Shown here: positions 40,888 through 50,490 of the stretch, piece after piece
Layout: each line of letters opens with the position of its first letter
Numbering within the stretch: position 1 is the first letter of the stretch
From: Butyricimonas synergistica DSM 23225
GTDB taxonomy: Bacteria > Bacteroidota > Bacteroidia > Bacteroidales > Marinifilaceae
Assembly: GCF_000379665.1 (NCBI RefSeq)
Contig: NZ_KB903359.1
Coordinates: 1,331,340-1,395,339, forward strand
DNA length: 64,000 nt
Reading direction: 5' to 3'
Made by a program: the position numbers and the translations under genes
The notes under the pieces: generated by a model
Seen by the model: the letters and a program-made list of their open reading frames with translations, nothing else
Told to the model about the DNA's origin: nothing
Databases searched by the model: none

Positions 40888-41292
40888 TTACTTTTCAGGG
40901 GTTACTCGGTCTTTAATTACTTTAGTATTCAAGTACAAGAATGCAATACGGGGAGGACCGGCAGTCACTAGCAAAGACAAACTGTCCGCATTCAATTGAT
41001 CGATCTTCTCTTTAGTCAGATATTCTTCTCTCGTTCCATCTTCCTCGATACTCTCGCCTTTAATGATCAAATACCCCTCTTGAATCTCCCAAGTTTTCAA
41101 ATCCAAAGTCGGAATGTTTATACTCTCGCAAACGCCCCCCTTCTTAAAGCGAAAACCCTTCAATTCACCCGTGGACTGATACGTGTAAGGATTGCACCAT
41201 TCACCAAGGAGTTTCTTTTCCATTTCCTTCTGGGGGTCAGTAGCACACGCCAGACACAACAGCGCCAGACCGATGTAGATTAAATTCTTCAT
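40888..41292 (-). CDS. Small lipocalin-like lipoprotein
   Basis: 134 residues with lipobox ALLCLACATD (Cys16). The mature part reads LLGEWCNPYTYQSTGELKGFRFKKGG and then short strands (WEIQEGYLIIKGES, LSLLVTAGPPRIAFLYL), the pattern of the lipocalin-like domains common in Bacteroidota lipoproteins. No function can be assigned. Leads the S9 peptidase gene by 5 bp. No consensus promoter was found in the 203-bp upstream gap, which also carries the wzz terminator. Confidence 0.8.
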   Translation of the reverse strand: MKNLIYIGLALLCLACATDPQKEMEKKLLGEWCNPYTYQSTGELKGFRFKKGGVCESINIPTLDLKTWEIQEGYLIIKGESIEEDGTREEYLTKEKIDQLNADSLSLLVTAGPPRIAFLYLNTKVIKDRVTPEK

Positions 41293-41424
41293 GTTTCTAA
41301 ATTTTAATTTTACATTTTACTTTTAATACACGTCTTAATTACACCACCGGACCGGAAAAGGATTAAACTCTTGCAAGAAAAAAATCAAAAAATAAATGCC
41401 ACCACCCGAAACGAACTATTAGTA

Positions 41425-41470
41425 AACAAAATAAAAGGTGAGTAAAAGCACTTTAGAACTCTTACTCACC
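41425..41470 (-). terminator. Intrinsic terminator of the Wza-Wzz operon
   Basis: GGTGAGTAA (41437-41445) pairs with TTACTCACC (41462-41470), and the minus transcript continues TTTTATTTTGTTT. It lies 25 bp past the wzz stop. Confidence 0.85.
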
Positions 41471-41495
41471 CTATTCTATCTTTATTAGGACTTGT

Positions 41496-42632
41496 CTATT
41501 CTTTAATCCACTTCTTCAATTTATCATTTCCAAACGTGTTAGCCAAAAATGGCAATCCCAATACGATACCAATCCCAGCGAAACCACCTAAAAACGTAAA
41601 GAGTACACATATCAACCCTCTCTTGGGCTTGGAACGCTCCACGGGTACCACCACGGGCTCGACAACCGTCAATATCGGGGTCGTCTCGTTCACGGCAATT
41701 TCAGCTTGTTCCAATTGTTTGGCTAATTCAGAGTAAACATTATAGGCTAGATTATACTCGTTCGTTAACATCTCCTCCCGAGTTTTAGCCACTGCAGAAA
41801 CAAACCCCTTATTGGAATCCCGGAACTTAGCCAACTCCTCCTGTTTTATCTCATAACGCTCCTTCGCTTTATCATATTGTTTTTGCACGAAATCCAGATT
41901 TGACTGAACTTTCTCGATTTTAAAACGCGTAATATACTGTTGCAATAACTTCTGTGCTTGTTGTGCCAACTGAGCTACAGCTAACGGTTCCGGTAAAGAA
42001 GCCGTCAATTGCACGTACCCGTCCTTATCGTTCACGTTCAACGAGATAATCTGGTTCAACTTCTCGGAAACCTCTTTTTCATCCTGAGAAAGCAACTGTA
42101 TTGCTGACTCTTGGTCCAGCACCACGGTAGTCGTGTCTTTCCCCCGAATCGCTCCGATAATCACTCCCGGCAAACCAATCGTGTATTTGGCTATCGTACC
42201 GAAAAGGCTGAATTTTTTATACTCGTCTTTCGTGTAATAATCAAACAATGTGATCGGTTGCTCGTATTCCTCAAACTTCAACGACGTTGCCATCAATTCT
42301 TTCTTGAACGGGATACTGGACAATATCTTGGGATAAATTGCCGGGGCTAAAACCTCTCCACCTCCCATAGATCCTAAATTAATACCTACCATGGAAGCCA
42401 ATCCGCTCAATCCCCCGCTAGCTTTCTTATCACCTGTTTGAGGCACCATCGTACATCCGGCTGAATATTCCTTCGGACTGAAGAGAGCAACCAACACGCC
42501 GATCACCATAAAAACAACCGTGACCCGAATAATCAATTTCCGGTTTTTCCATAATTTCCGGATCACTTCAACCAAATCAATTTCCTCCTCTTGCGGCATC
42601 TGATTCATCTGTTCTTTCATTTCCTGTCCCAT
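41496..42632 (-). CDS. Wzz-type chain-length determinant / polysaccharide co-polymerase (first copy)
   Basis: 378 residues. Inner-membrane protein with two membrane helices: about 33-52 (KLIIRVTVVFMVIGVLVALF) and about 343-362 (LICVLFTFLGGFAGIGIVLG). Between them lie a GLSGLASMVGINLGSMGGG loop, often seen in Bacteroidota Wzz proteins, and a long coiled coil (FVQKQYDKAKERYEIKQEELAKF). A Pro-rich stretch (PVVVPVERSKPKRG) precedes the second helix. No tyrosine-kinase domain is fused. It starts 2 bp after the Wza-like gene, so the two probably act as one export unit. Confidence 0.93.
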   Translation of the reverse strand: MGQEMKEQMNQMPQEEEIDLVEVIRKLWKNRKLIIRVTVVFMVIGVLVALFSPKEYSAGCTMVPQTGDKKASGGLSGLASMVGINLGSMGGGEVLAPAIYPKILSSIPFKKELMATSLKFEEYEQPITLFDYYTKDEYKKFSLFGTIAKYTIGLPGVIIGAIRGKDTTTVVLDQESAIQLLSQDEKEVSEKLNQIISLNVNDKDGYVQLTASLPEPLAVAQLAQQAQKLLQQYITRFKIEKVQSNLDFVQKQYDKAKERYEIKQEELAKFRDSNKGFVSAVAKTREEMLTNEYNLAYNVYSELAKQLEQAEIAVNETTPILTVVEPVVVPVERSKPKRGLICVLFTFLGGFAGIGIVLGLPFLANTFGNDKLKKWIKE

Positions 42633-42634
42633 AA

Positions 42635-45001
42635 CTACTTCGTGCTATTAAGAATTGATGTAACCATTGCGGCAATGGATGTCGTAGAAGAAGTCAGACT
42701 CAATATTTCCGGCAATCCCAACCGGTTCTTTCTCTCCAACTTCATGGGCACAATAATCTCACATCCCGGTTCAATCTTTGGATTTCGTCCTCCCCGACGC
42801 ACAGCCAATGTTCCATTGGGATAAATCACGTAAACCCTGCGCTTCTTTGCATTCATGCTATACCCCCCGGCATTATCTACATAATCCCTCAACTTCATTT
42901 TATTCTTGTAAGTAACCGCATTAGGGTACATCACAGCCCCACTGATTTTCACGGTATTAACAAAATTAGACACATGCAACACGTCTCCTTCTCGAAGAAC
43001 CAAGTCATCTTCCCCGCCTGGATTAGCAAGAGCTTTCTCTAAATCAATACCAACAAAATAAGTTCGTGCTAAATCCAAACTTTCCATTGATATGGAATCA
43101 CCCTCCGTAAATTTTGTCAATTTCTCGGCTGACGCCACTCTCATTAATTCATCTTGATTCATCTGCCGTTCCAAACGGGCTCCTTTCATATAAGCTTTGG
43201 ATGTTATCCCCCCGGCACGCTTCACTAAATCTGAAAGCCGGTCATTTATAGACATTTTGGCATAAGTCCCCGGGTAAAGGATTTCCCCCTCTACCCGCAC
43301 ATTCTGCTGTTCCCGATATCCCGGAGACCGACGCACGTAAATCTCGTCAAAAGGCTCCAGCACGAAGTTCTTGATTCCATCCACGACTAACCCGTCTTTC
43401 AACGCGAAAGTAAACAACTCGGCTTCCTCGGGCGCCTCGGTTGTACTCTTTGGTGATTTTATTCTCCTGGACACATCCACCCTCACCTCGGAAGCCGATT
43501 CCAGCAACCCACCAGCTTGAATGACAGCATCCTCTAATGTCATGTTTTCTACAAAATCATACTGTTTCGGATTCTTCACCTCTCCCCGAATCTCAATCAC
43601 GTATCCTTCCCGCAATGCAGTCTTCGAGGGGACATACAACACGTCATTTTTCCGCAAAGGAATATCTTCTGCTCCTCCGCTTACAAATTTACCTAAATCT
43701 ATCGCCAAAGCCTCCCGTGTCAAATCCTCCTTTTCCCGATACAATATGGCTCGGTTTAAGAAAGCATCCTCCCTCGGTCCCTCGGCTATCGCGAGCAAAT
43801 CTCCCAAAGTTTTTATCATGGGGTTAATCGCGTAATCTCCAGGACGGAATACAGCACCGCTAATTGTAACCTTATTTTCATATTTATCCAATATCGCATC
43901 CACCCGCACGGCATCTCCATTTTCCATGATAAAAGAGGGATACTCGTCACTAAAAACCGTAAACATCCTATATTCTGTATCTCCCTTACGACTGATATTC
44001 AAATTCTTTTTATACGCGTTACTTGAAAAACCACCCGCATACTCCAACAACTGCTCCAAACTCTCGTCATTCTTCAACTCATAACGCATCGGACGTTTCA
44101 CATTTCCCGAGATAGTCACTATTTTTTGGAATGTCCCGATATTGATTAAATCACCGTCTTGCAAAGTAATATCAATGCTGTCGTCCCCTTTCATTACATA
44201 CTCGTACACGTCAATATGTTTTAACGCTTTTCCATTCCGGTATAATATCACGTCCCGTAATGTTCCTACATTACTCACCCCACCAGCAGAATACAAAGCG
44301 TGAAATACAGTCGCCAAAGAAGGCAACGTGTAAGTTCCCGGCATCACCACTTCACCCATGATATTCACGCTGATACTCCGGATCTGCCCTAAAGAGAGCT
44401 TCAAAAACGTCTTCGGCTCATCGGAAATCAAATCCGAATAAATCCGACCGAATACATTTTTCAAATAAGATGACGCTTCCCGGATTTGTCTGCCGTTCAA
44501 ATAAACCGGTCCTATCCCCGACACATTAATATTCCCTTCCGGGGAAATTACTTGGCGAATCGTAGTTTCCGAGTTTCCCCAAATATCAATAATTACCTCA
44601 TCTCCGGGACCTAGCTTGTAATTATCCGGTGTCGGAATATTCAAATTCGGCTCGAACGTAAGGTTTTTGTTGCTAAACAAATTCCTACCGAATACCCCTG
44701 TCTTGTCACCTTCCGTGACCAGTACGACATCCCGGTTACCAACTGAAATGGTTTCTAGCCGCTCCCTACTTCCTTGCGACAAACCAGTTTGGGCAGTTGA
44801 ACCCTTCTCGTAATTCTCTTTAATTCGCAAAACCTGTTCCTTGGTCACACCTTTTTCAGCCAACATGACCACAATCTCGTCTTGACTTTTTCCTTGGGCT
44901 TGCGCCTCCTTTACAGCCTCTATCACTTGGGCATCTGTCATTTGTGCAAAAGTCGCTCCCGACACACCAAGTATTAGTACGATCAATATTAAAAATCTCA
45001 T
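42635..45001 (-). CDS. Wza-like polysaccharide export protein with multiple SLBB domains
   Basis: 788 residues. Signal peptide ending ATFAQ; a helical segment (MTDAQVIEAVKEAQAQGKS); then the poly-export domain YKLGPGDEVIIDIWGNSE (about residue 128 on), followed by several SLBB repeats of the type GEVVMPGTYTLPSLATVFHAL, GNVKRPMRYELKNDESLEQLL, GAVFRPGDYAINP, GEVKNPKQYDFVENMTLEDA and GEILYPGTYAKM. No lipobox Cys is visible, unlike E. coli Wza. It ends with a short hydrophobic tail. It should form the periplasmic/outer-membrane channel with the Wzz encoded 2 bp downstream. Confidence 0.95.
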   Translation of the reverse strand: MRFLILIVLILGVSGATFAQMTDAQVIEAVKEAQAQGKSQDEIVVMLAEKGVTKEQVLRIKENYEKGSTAQTGLSQGSRERLETISVGNRDVVLVTEGDKTGVFGRNLFSNKNLTFEPNLNIPTPDNYKLGPGDEVIIDIWGNSETTIRQVISPEGNINVSGIGPVYLNGRQIREASSYLKNVFGRIYSDLISDEPKTFLKLSLGQIRSISVNIMGEVVMPGTYTLPSLATVFHALYSAGGVSNVGTLRDVILYRNGKALKHIDVYEYVMKGDDSIDITLQDGDLINIGTFQKIVTISGNVKRPMRYELKNDESLEQLLEYAGGFSSNAYKKNLNISRKGDTEYRMFTVFSDEYPSFIMENGDAVRVDAILDKYENKVTISGAVFRPGDYAINPMIKTLGDLLAIAEGPREDAFLNRAILYREKEDLTREALAIDLGKFVSGGAEDIPLRKNDVLYVPSKTALREGYVIEIRGEVKNPKQYDFVENMTLEDAVIQAGGLLESASEVRVDVSRRIKSPKSTTEAPEEAELFTFALKDGLVVDGIKNFVLEPFDEIYVRRSPGYREQQNVRVEGEILYPGTYAKMSINDRLSDLVKRAGGITSKAYMKGARLERQMNQDELMRVASAEKLTKFTEGDSISMESLDLARTYFVGIDLEKALANPGGEDDLVLREGDVLHVSNFVNTVKISGAVMYPNAVTYKNKMKLRDYVDNAGGYSMNAKKRRVYVIYPNGTLAVRRGGRNPKIEPGCEIIVPMKLERKNRLGLPEILSLTSSTTSIAAMVTSILNSTK

Positions 45002-45088
45002 ATTACTTTTTTTGAATGTTTTTACGCAACCATCCTTTCAGTTCACAACCAAACCGCCCTCCTCACGGGGCAAATCGCAAACCTACTA

Positions 45089-45117
45089 GCCGGATCCGGC
45101 ACAAAGATACAAATATA
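45089..45117 (-). promoter_or_regulatory. Candidate promoter and palindrome upstream of the Wza-like gene
   Basis: Two overlapping-register -7 candidates on the minus strand, TATATTTG (45117-45110) and TATCTTTG (45109-45102), both full matches, without a clear TTTG. Just downstream GCCGGATCCGGC (45089-45100) is a perfect 12-bp palindrome placed at the expected start point, so it could be an operator. Confidence 0.4.
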
Positions 45118-45128
45118 TTTTTATAATC

Positions 45129-46100
45129 CTACTTTCCTGTCCATAGTGCATAATACTTACGACGCAACGGAAGATAGATCGCCACGAGTAAAATGACACT
45201 CGCTATAGCATATAAAAGAGTGTACGACGGAAGATAAACCGCCACTAGCAGATACCCGGCACTTACCAATGCCTGTACCGCCATGTAAATAAGCGAAACC
45301 GAAAGATGGGGCACCTTTCCCTCGTTAGCCAATAACTGGTACAAGTGCTTGCGATGCGGTTGCCCTATATTCTCTTTCAACATCAAGCGGTGAATAATCG
45401 TCAACACCCCATCAATCCCGTACACGCCGAACAGAATTAAAGCAGAAATCTCCCCTGTGCGCACGATAAAAGTTCCCAACAAAAAAAGAAGTATAAAAGC
45501 AATCGAAACAGCACCCACGTCCCCTGAAAAACACCGGGCATGAATTCTGAAATTATAAAAATTAAATACCAATAAAGATAATATAATCACTGGAATAAAT
45601 CCCGCTGGCGCAATCTGTACAACCCACTTATTTATCGCCCACAACGCAAGCAGGACGACCAGGCTGTATCCCCCGGTAATCCCGTTGATACCATCCATGA
45701 AATTATATATATTCAGGATCGCCAAACAGACAAATAAAGCAAGAATCACGTATCCCCACGAAACCTCATGCATCCCCAATTGCACCATCAGAAGCAACAA
45801 AGCCAAAGCCTGCACCAGCAAACGCAACTTCGCCGACAGCGGATGCATATCATCCAAGAAACTCACTACCGCCACTAACGTCAAGCCACACAAAAACCAC
45901 GGGGCGAAAAAACCGAATGTCAAACCGTAGACAAGCACACCCAAATAAAAAATCACCCCGCCTCCTCGCAGGGTAATTGCATGATGCGAACTTCTCTCGT
46001 TAGGAACATCTATAATCTTATATTTCTCCGCTATCTTAAAATAAATGTTCTCCATCACAAAAAGTAGAAGGAGAACAAACCCGAAAATCCAATCTATCAT
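45129..46100 (-). CDS. WbpL/WecA-like initiating sugar-phosphate transferase
   Basis: 323 residues, about ten membrane helices. Transfers a HexNAc-1-phosphate from UDP to undecaprenyl phosphate, starting the glycan unit. Motifs: VPNERSSHHAITLRGGG near the start, SFLDDMHP with Asp83-Asp84, NIYNFMDGINGI with Asn133 and Asp136, FSGDVGAVSI and GQPHRKHLYQ, as in the PNPT family. The neighbour at 46097 overlaps by 4 bp (ATGA) and looks like a 4-keto reductase; that pair with a WbpM-like enzyme is typical for FucNAc or QuiNAc as first sugar. Confidence 0.93.
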   Translation of the reverse strand: MIDWIFGFVLLLLFVMENIYFKIAEKYKIIDVPNERSSHHAITLRGGGVIFYLGVLVYGLTFGFFAPWFLCGLTLVAVVSFLDDMHPLSAKLRLLVQALALLLLMVQLGMHEVSWGYVILALFVCLAILNIYNFMDGINGITGGYSLVVLLALWAINKWVVQIAPAGFIPVIILSLLVFNFYNFRIHARCFSGDVGAVSIAFILLFLLGTFIVRTGEISALILFGVYGIDGVLTIIHRLMLKENIGQPHRKHLYQLLANEGKVPHLSVSLIYMAVQALVSAGYLLVAVYLPSYTLLYAIASVILLVAIYLPLRRKYYALWTGK

Positions 46101-46999
46101 TTTCTCTGCTTGAACGATTCAACCATCTCACGAATCCCCTCTTCCAGTGTATACCGGGGTTCATAACCGATAGAATTTAAAGCCAATTGACGATCAATCA
46201 CCACGTCCCCCCACAACTTCTGGTAAAGCTCCGGACGCACCTTCTCAACCATTTTCAAAAACAGTGAAGGCGAAGGCAGATTAATCGTATGTACTCCCAA
46301 TTGTTTCGAGATCACCTCAATAACATTACGTGTGGAATAAGGTTCTTTATCCGTCGGGTAAAAAACACCTTCAGCTTCTTTCTCTACGGTCAAATGAATA
46401 AACTCGATCAAATTCTTCACGTTAATAAAATCACGGCTATTCCGAGCCGATCCGAACGGGAGCGGTATATGACGATTCACCAAACGGATCAACCGCATCA
46501 TATTTCCGGGAGCCATACCCCCACCATAAGCCATCGGGGGACGAATGATCACCGTCTTGAACTCGTGACTGCTCATTGCCAACAACTCCTTATCAGCTTT
46601 CAACTTGGAACTACCGTAATAAGTCTTCGGCATCTCCGGCGTCGTTGACGAAATACGACTAGCGGTACCGAACACGGCTATCGTACTCATTTGAATAAAT
46701 TGACGAACACCTGCTTGGCGAGCCTTCTGAGCTAACACACAAGCCATTCGATAATTTACCTCATCATAGAGTTCTTGGTTTTTCTCTTCCGGACGGTGTA
46801 CGATAGCGGCGAAATTAATTACCGCATCAAACCCCACGAACGATTCCACAGGCATATCCCAAAACGCCTTTACCACGATTTCCTTATCGTATCCTGTAGG
46901 ACGTCGGCTATAACAAGTTATAGAATCTTCCGACTGGTAATTCCGGATAAACTGCCCTGCAATAAAACTACTTCCTCCAATTATCAATATTCTTTTCAT
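46097..46999 (-). CDS. NAD-dependent UDP-4-keto-6-deoxy-HexNAc reductase (WbpK/WbpV-like SDR)
   Basis: 300 residues, extended SDR. ILIIGGSSFIAGQFIRNY (4-21) is the dinucleotide site, INFAAIVHRPEE and STIAVFGTASR follow, and the active site is YYGSSKLKADKELL with Tyr and Lys; IIRPPMAYGGGMAPGNM is the substrate loop seen in WbpK/WbpV and related proteins. It would reduce the product of the PglF-like dehydratase to UDP-FucNAc or UDP-QuiNAc. Translationally coupled to the initiating transferase. GalE-type epimerase activity cannot be excluded. Confidence 0.85.
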   Translation of the reverse strand: MKRILIIGGSSFIAGQFIRNYQSEDSITCYSRRPTGYDKEIVVKAFWDMPVESFVGFDAVINFAAIVHRPEEKNQELYDEVNYRMACVLAQKARQAGVRQFIQMSTIAVFGTASRISSTTPEMPKTYYGSSKLKADKELLAMSSHEFKTVIIRPPMAYGGGMAPGNMMRLIRLVNRHIPLPFGSARNSRDFINVKNLIEFIHLTVEKEAEGVFYPTDKEPYSTRNVIEVISKQLGVHTINLPSPSLFLKMVEKVRPELYQKLWGDVVIDRQLALNSIGYEPRYTLEEGIREMVESFKQRK

Positions 47000-47478
47000 T
47001 CCTCGATCTATTTAAACGGCATAAAATCTTACTTTGTCCATTTTGTGGACCCTAAACAATCTCCTTCATGCGTCATTCATTTTACCCGAAAAACGCCTCC
47101 TCATTTTCCAAAGCTTGTTTACGTCGTGTAGACCTTAAATGTTTGATTTGTATTCATATAATTAATAATAGTGTGTTGTGTGTGTTGCTTTTTACTTTCA
47201 AGACGCGAAGATAGGATAAAGGTTGCGTCAACAACGTGAGTTTTTTTATTTTTAACAAATCCTTAACAAATAAATAAACAGCATTTCCTCACCTTTTCCC
47301 GTTTCCGAAAACAATTAACACAATAACAAATATCATAACCACAAACCAATTGACAAAAAAAATACACAATATTTTACCTCTTTATGCCTTTTTCCAATAT
47401 ATGTTATGATAGATATTCCGGTACGCAACAAAGGCAAACCGAACAAATTCGCAGACCTTCTTTTTACTTTAAGACATT
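47000..47478. other. 479-bp gap between the GT2 gene and the 4-keto reductase gene
   Basis: No credible gene on either strand. It holds a small hairpin (GTCCA 47036-47040 with TGGAC 47046-47050) and a possible promoter near 47206-47235. It is AT-rich and marks the point where base composition changes from the flanking type to the AT-rich capsule core. Confidence 0.6.
47206..47235 (-). promoter_or_regulatory. Possible promoter of the reductase / initiating transferase genes
   Basis: On the minus strand GTTG (47235-47232), 18 bp, then TATCTTCG (47213-47206), 7 of 8 to TAnnTTTG. It would give a leader of about 200 bases. Confidence 0.28.
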
Positions 47479-48291
47479 CTATTTTCTTAAAAACATACGG
47501 TATAAAAGTGCTCGTCCCCTTTTACCTATCAATCGCACAACACTCTTAACAGATAAACTAAAAACAAATTCACATAGATTAATTCGCCCTGATTCTCTCA
47601 TAAAATTCAATAAATGGTATTCAGAAACAACATACCTTCCGCCCCCTCTCCGTTTCAACATTTCGTATCCTCCCCTTGCCCATAATAACGATTCACCTAT
47701 ATTAGCGAACTGAAATCCTCCATTAGCCATTCTGTTCCATAAATAATAATCTTCCAATAAATAAAATGGTTGATATCCTCCCACACATTCGACATCCCTC
47801 TTTCGAAACATCACGGTCATATGATTGAATGGATTCCTCCATTTCATGAATTTAAGTAATTTTTCATGTTCTAATGGCAATTGACGAACTGATTCTATTT
47901 GGTCTTTACTCTCCGAAAACTCCTCGACCCATGTCCCAACAACCGATATTTCCGGATGAGATTTCATAAAATTTATTTGTACTTCAAATCGATTAGATTT
48001 ACAAATATCATCAGAATCCATTCGAGCGATAATCTCATTCTTGCAATACCCCATCCCTATATGCAAAGCTTTACCCAATCCGACATTATCAGGTAACGAA
48101 ACAATTTTCAGATTCTCCTTTTCCTTTTCATAAGAATTAAGTACCTGTTCTAACTCATCTGTTAATGGTCCATCCTTTACAACAATAACTTCATCAGGAG
48201 GCATGGTTTGTTCGAAAATACTATACAATGCCTCATTCAAATATGCAGGTTGTTCTTTTATATATACAGACATTAAAACTGAAAAATCCAT
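47479..48291 (-). CDS. GT2 family glycosyltransferase
   Basis: 270 residues, GT-A fold. FSVLMSVYIKEQPAYLNEAL at the start, DEVIVVKDGPLTDEL, GLGKALHIGMGYC, and the metal-binding DxD-type ARMDSDDICKSNRF; WRNPFNHMTVMFRK and YYLWNRMANGGFQFAN follow. It should add one sugar to the lipid-linked unit on the cytoplasmic face. Donor and linkage cannot be read from sequence. Last gene of the Wzx-led transcript; the bases are AT-rich like the neighbours to the right. Confidence 0.92.
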   Translation of the reverse strand: MDFSVLMSVYIKEQPAYLNEALYSIFEQTMPPDEVIVVKDGPLTDELEQVLNSYEKEKENLKIVSLPDNVGLGKALHIGMGYCKNEIIARMDSDDICKSNRFEVQINFMKSHPEISVVGTWVEEFSESKDQIESVRQLPLEHEKLLKFMKWRNPFNHMTVMFRKRDVECVGGYQPFYLLEDYYLWNRMANGGFQFANIGESLLWARGGYEMLKRRGGGRYVVSEYHLLNFMRESGRINLCEFVFSLSVKSVVRLIGKRGRALLYRMFLRK

Positions 48292-48343
48292 ACTCGTCGA
48301 TATTAATCATTTATTCAACACAAACTTACTCACAAAAATACTT

Positions 48344-49393
48344 TTAACGTTCTGTGCATATCTTACGATATAAACTTAGATACCCTATCGTCATTCGCTT
48401 TATTGTATAACGTTCCAGATAAGCTTTACGAAAATTATCTCCTATATTCTTCTCATTATGCTCTATCAATATTATTGCCTGCTTCAATGAAGCTATATCA
48501 TTTAATGTAAAAAAAGCAACTTCTTCAGAAGTAAAAATTTCTTCAAATATAGGGATTCTTGAACATACTGTCGGCACACCATATGCAGAAGCTTCTATTA
48601 ATGATAAAGGAAATCCCTCGCTTCTACTAACCATCCCATAAACATCATAATACTGTAAAAAACGAAAAGCATTTAACTGATACCCTAAAAACAAACAACG
48701 ATCTTGAACTTTATTATCTATTGAAAGTTGTTCTAATTCTTTACGACTCTGTCCATCACCAACCACAACTAAAACATAATCCTCAAGTTCAGGCAAGACC
48801 CGAATCAATTGATCAACTCCCTTTCGCTCTGTCAATAAAGCATTAACTCCTATTATCTTCCGACCTTTTTTAAAATCTAACAATATTTGTTTTTCATTTT
48901 CAGACAAATCCATCAATCGATCAACACTTTTCGCATTATACACGTATGCCAATTTTGACAAAGGTAACCAACGTTCATAATACTCCATAGCATTTCGACT
49001 CAACGTTACAATAAGATCATGCTTCCTCAAAAGGAATCTCCACAATCGCGAAAAAATTACGGCAACAACTTTATTATACTGATATGCCAAATCCACATAC
49101 ATATAATTATGCAACGTTGTTACACATTTGCAATGCTTTATTTGAAACCGATGCCAATACAAATATGCGTCAGGACGTATTCCGTGAGAATGTATTATAT
49201 CATAAGCATCAAAATCTATTTTTTCAAAGAAAGAAATTCGATATGTATCACAATCCATTGAAATTTCTTTTTCTTCATCAAAGTAAAAAACAGTACAGTC
49301 AATATTCTCCTGTTTCAAACCGACAACCAAATCCCGGACGACCAAAACCGGACCTAAATTAACCAATCTCGATACGATAAATGCTACTTTCAT
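48344..49393 (-). CDS. GT4-type glycosyltransferase
   Basis: About 349 residues from the ATG at 49393, which overlaps the wzy-like stop by 4 bp (ATGA); another in-frame ATG is 5 codons upstream. GT-B fold: N-terminal MKVAFIVSRLVNLGPVL, DIIHSHGIRPD, the linker VYNAKSVDRL, KIIGVNALLTERKGVDQLIR, VVVGDGQSRKELE, and the donor-site SEGFPLSLIEASAYGVP with the EX7E-type glutamates. Retaining mechanism expected. Donor unknown. AT-rich codons. Confidence 0.93.
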   Translation of the reverse strand: MKVAFIVSRLVNLGPVLVVRDLVVGLKQENIDCTVFYFDEEKEISMDCDTYRISFFEKIDFDAYDIIHSHGIRPDAYLYWHRFQIKHCKCVTTLHNYMYVDLAYQYNKVVAVIFSRLWRFLLRKHDLIVTLSRNAMEYYERWLPLSKLAYVYNAKSVDRLMDLSENEKQILLDFKKGRKIIGVNALLTERKGVDQLIRVLPELEDYVLVVVGDGQSRKELEQLSIDNKVQDRCLFLGYQLNAFRFLQYYDVYGMVSRSEGFPLSLIEASAYGVPTVCSRIPIFEEIFTSEEVAFFTLNDIASLKQAIILIEHNEKNIGDNFRKAYLERYTIKRMTIGYLSLYRKICTER

Positions 49394-50487
49394 ATTCCAA
49401 ACCCCCAATATTGATAAGGCAATACATTACCATTATACAAATTCAAAAAAATAGTCATAAAACAATACCCCACGATAACAACCCAAGACAAGATTCTGTG
49501 AAACAGATTTTTATACAACAAAGAAATATACATAGGAATAATAATTACTTCAGAAGAAGTAAATAATGTAGCCACCCTTCCTGCAACAATAGAAAAGTCA
49601 TTAAAAATCAATAACCAACAAGTTCCAAAGATATATATCGCAAACAATAACCGAAAAAAAGTATATTCTTCAGATAAAAAAGAATAGAAGTAAATTCCCA
49701 CGACAGACACAATTATAGACTTGAGTACCACTGGATTGGAAATAACTCCCAATGTCTGGTTAAATTGTTGGGAATCGACATACAATTTTACCTTGTAAAA
49801 AATAGATACATCCGGAAGATACGCCAACATACGCCCAATAGGGAAAAGCCATGCAAAACATAAACAAACAATCAACATCCATGCATAATTATTTCTATTC
49901 ATTTTAAGCCAATAAAAAGGATACATCAAAAGAAAAACCCATGCAATCGTATGAAACATAGCTGCAATTCCTACTAATAATACAAATATTCTCCAACGTT
50001 TCTGAACAATAAAACCAATGCTATATAAACAGATAGCACTCGCTATCCCGAAACGAATCTGTATCATTTCACGCACTAAATAAATATGTCCATAATACAA
50101 CAATACAGAAAAAAGAAAATAAGGAGAATATTTTTTATACACTTTAAAATTCAAAAACAAAGTGATAAATGCAGCAATAGCGAATATAAAAAAAGATTGA
50201 TGTGTAAAAAAACTTATCAGTTTATTCAATAATCGATAGCCTGGCTCCATAAAATAAATTTCCTTTCCTGTCAAACTCTGCTTATCCAACACGTTAGCAT
50301 CAATAGATTCTCGGAAGGCTAATTCATAATTTGCATGATCCTGATCCCCAATATTCATAGTTGCAAAAAAACATAGTATCAAGAAAAAGAGTAGTAGAAT
50401 ACACTTTCTTAGCTCTTGCCCTCCGTCAAAAACATCTAAAATAGCAAAAACAGCTATTATTCCAAAAACAACAAAATATGGAATCAT
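49390..50487 (-). CDS. EpsG/Wzy-like polysaccharide polymerase
   Basis: 365 residues with about ten membrane helices and no soluble domain. The loop DQDHANYELAFRES after the first helices and the later VREMIQIRFGIASAICLYSIG are typical of EpsG-family proteins, which act as Wzy-type polymerases of O-antigen and capsule repeats in the periplasm. Wzy proteins are poorly conserved, so the call rests on topology, the VREMIRxR-like motif and position between glycosyltransferases. 3 bp after the GT gene at 50491. Confidence 0.85.
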   Translation of the reverse strand: MIPYFVVFGIIAVFAILDVFDGGQELRKCILLLFFLILCFFATMNIGDQDHANYELAFRESIDANVLDKQSLTGKEIYFMEPGYRLLNKLISFFTHQSFFIFAIAAFITLFLNFKVYKKYSPYFLFSVLLYYGHIYLVREMIQIRFGIASAICLYSIGFIVQKRWRIFVLLVGIAAMFHTIAWVFLLMYPFYWLKMNRNNYAWMLIVCLCFAWLFPIGRMLAYLPDVSIFYKVKLYVDSQQFNQTLGVISNPVVLKSIIVSVVGIYFYSFLSEEYTFFRLLFAIYIFGTCWLLIFNDFSIVAGRVATLFTSSEVIIIPMYISLLYKNLFHRILSWVVIVGYCFMTIFLNLYNGNVLPYQYWGFGI

Positions 50488-50490
50488 TAT

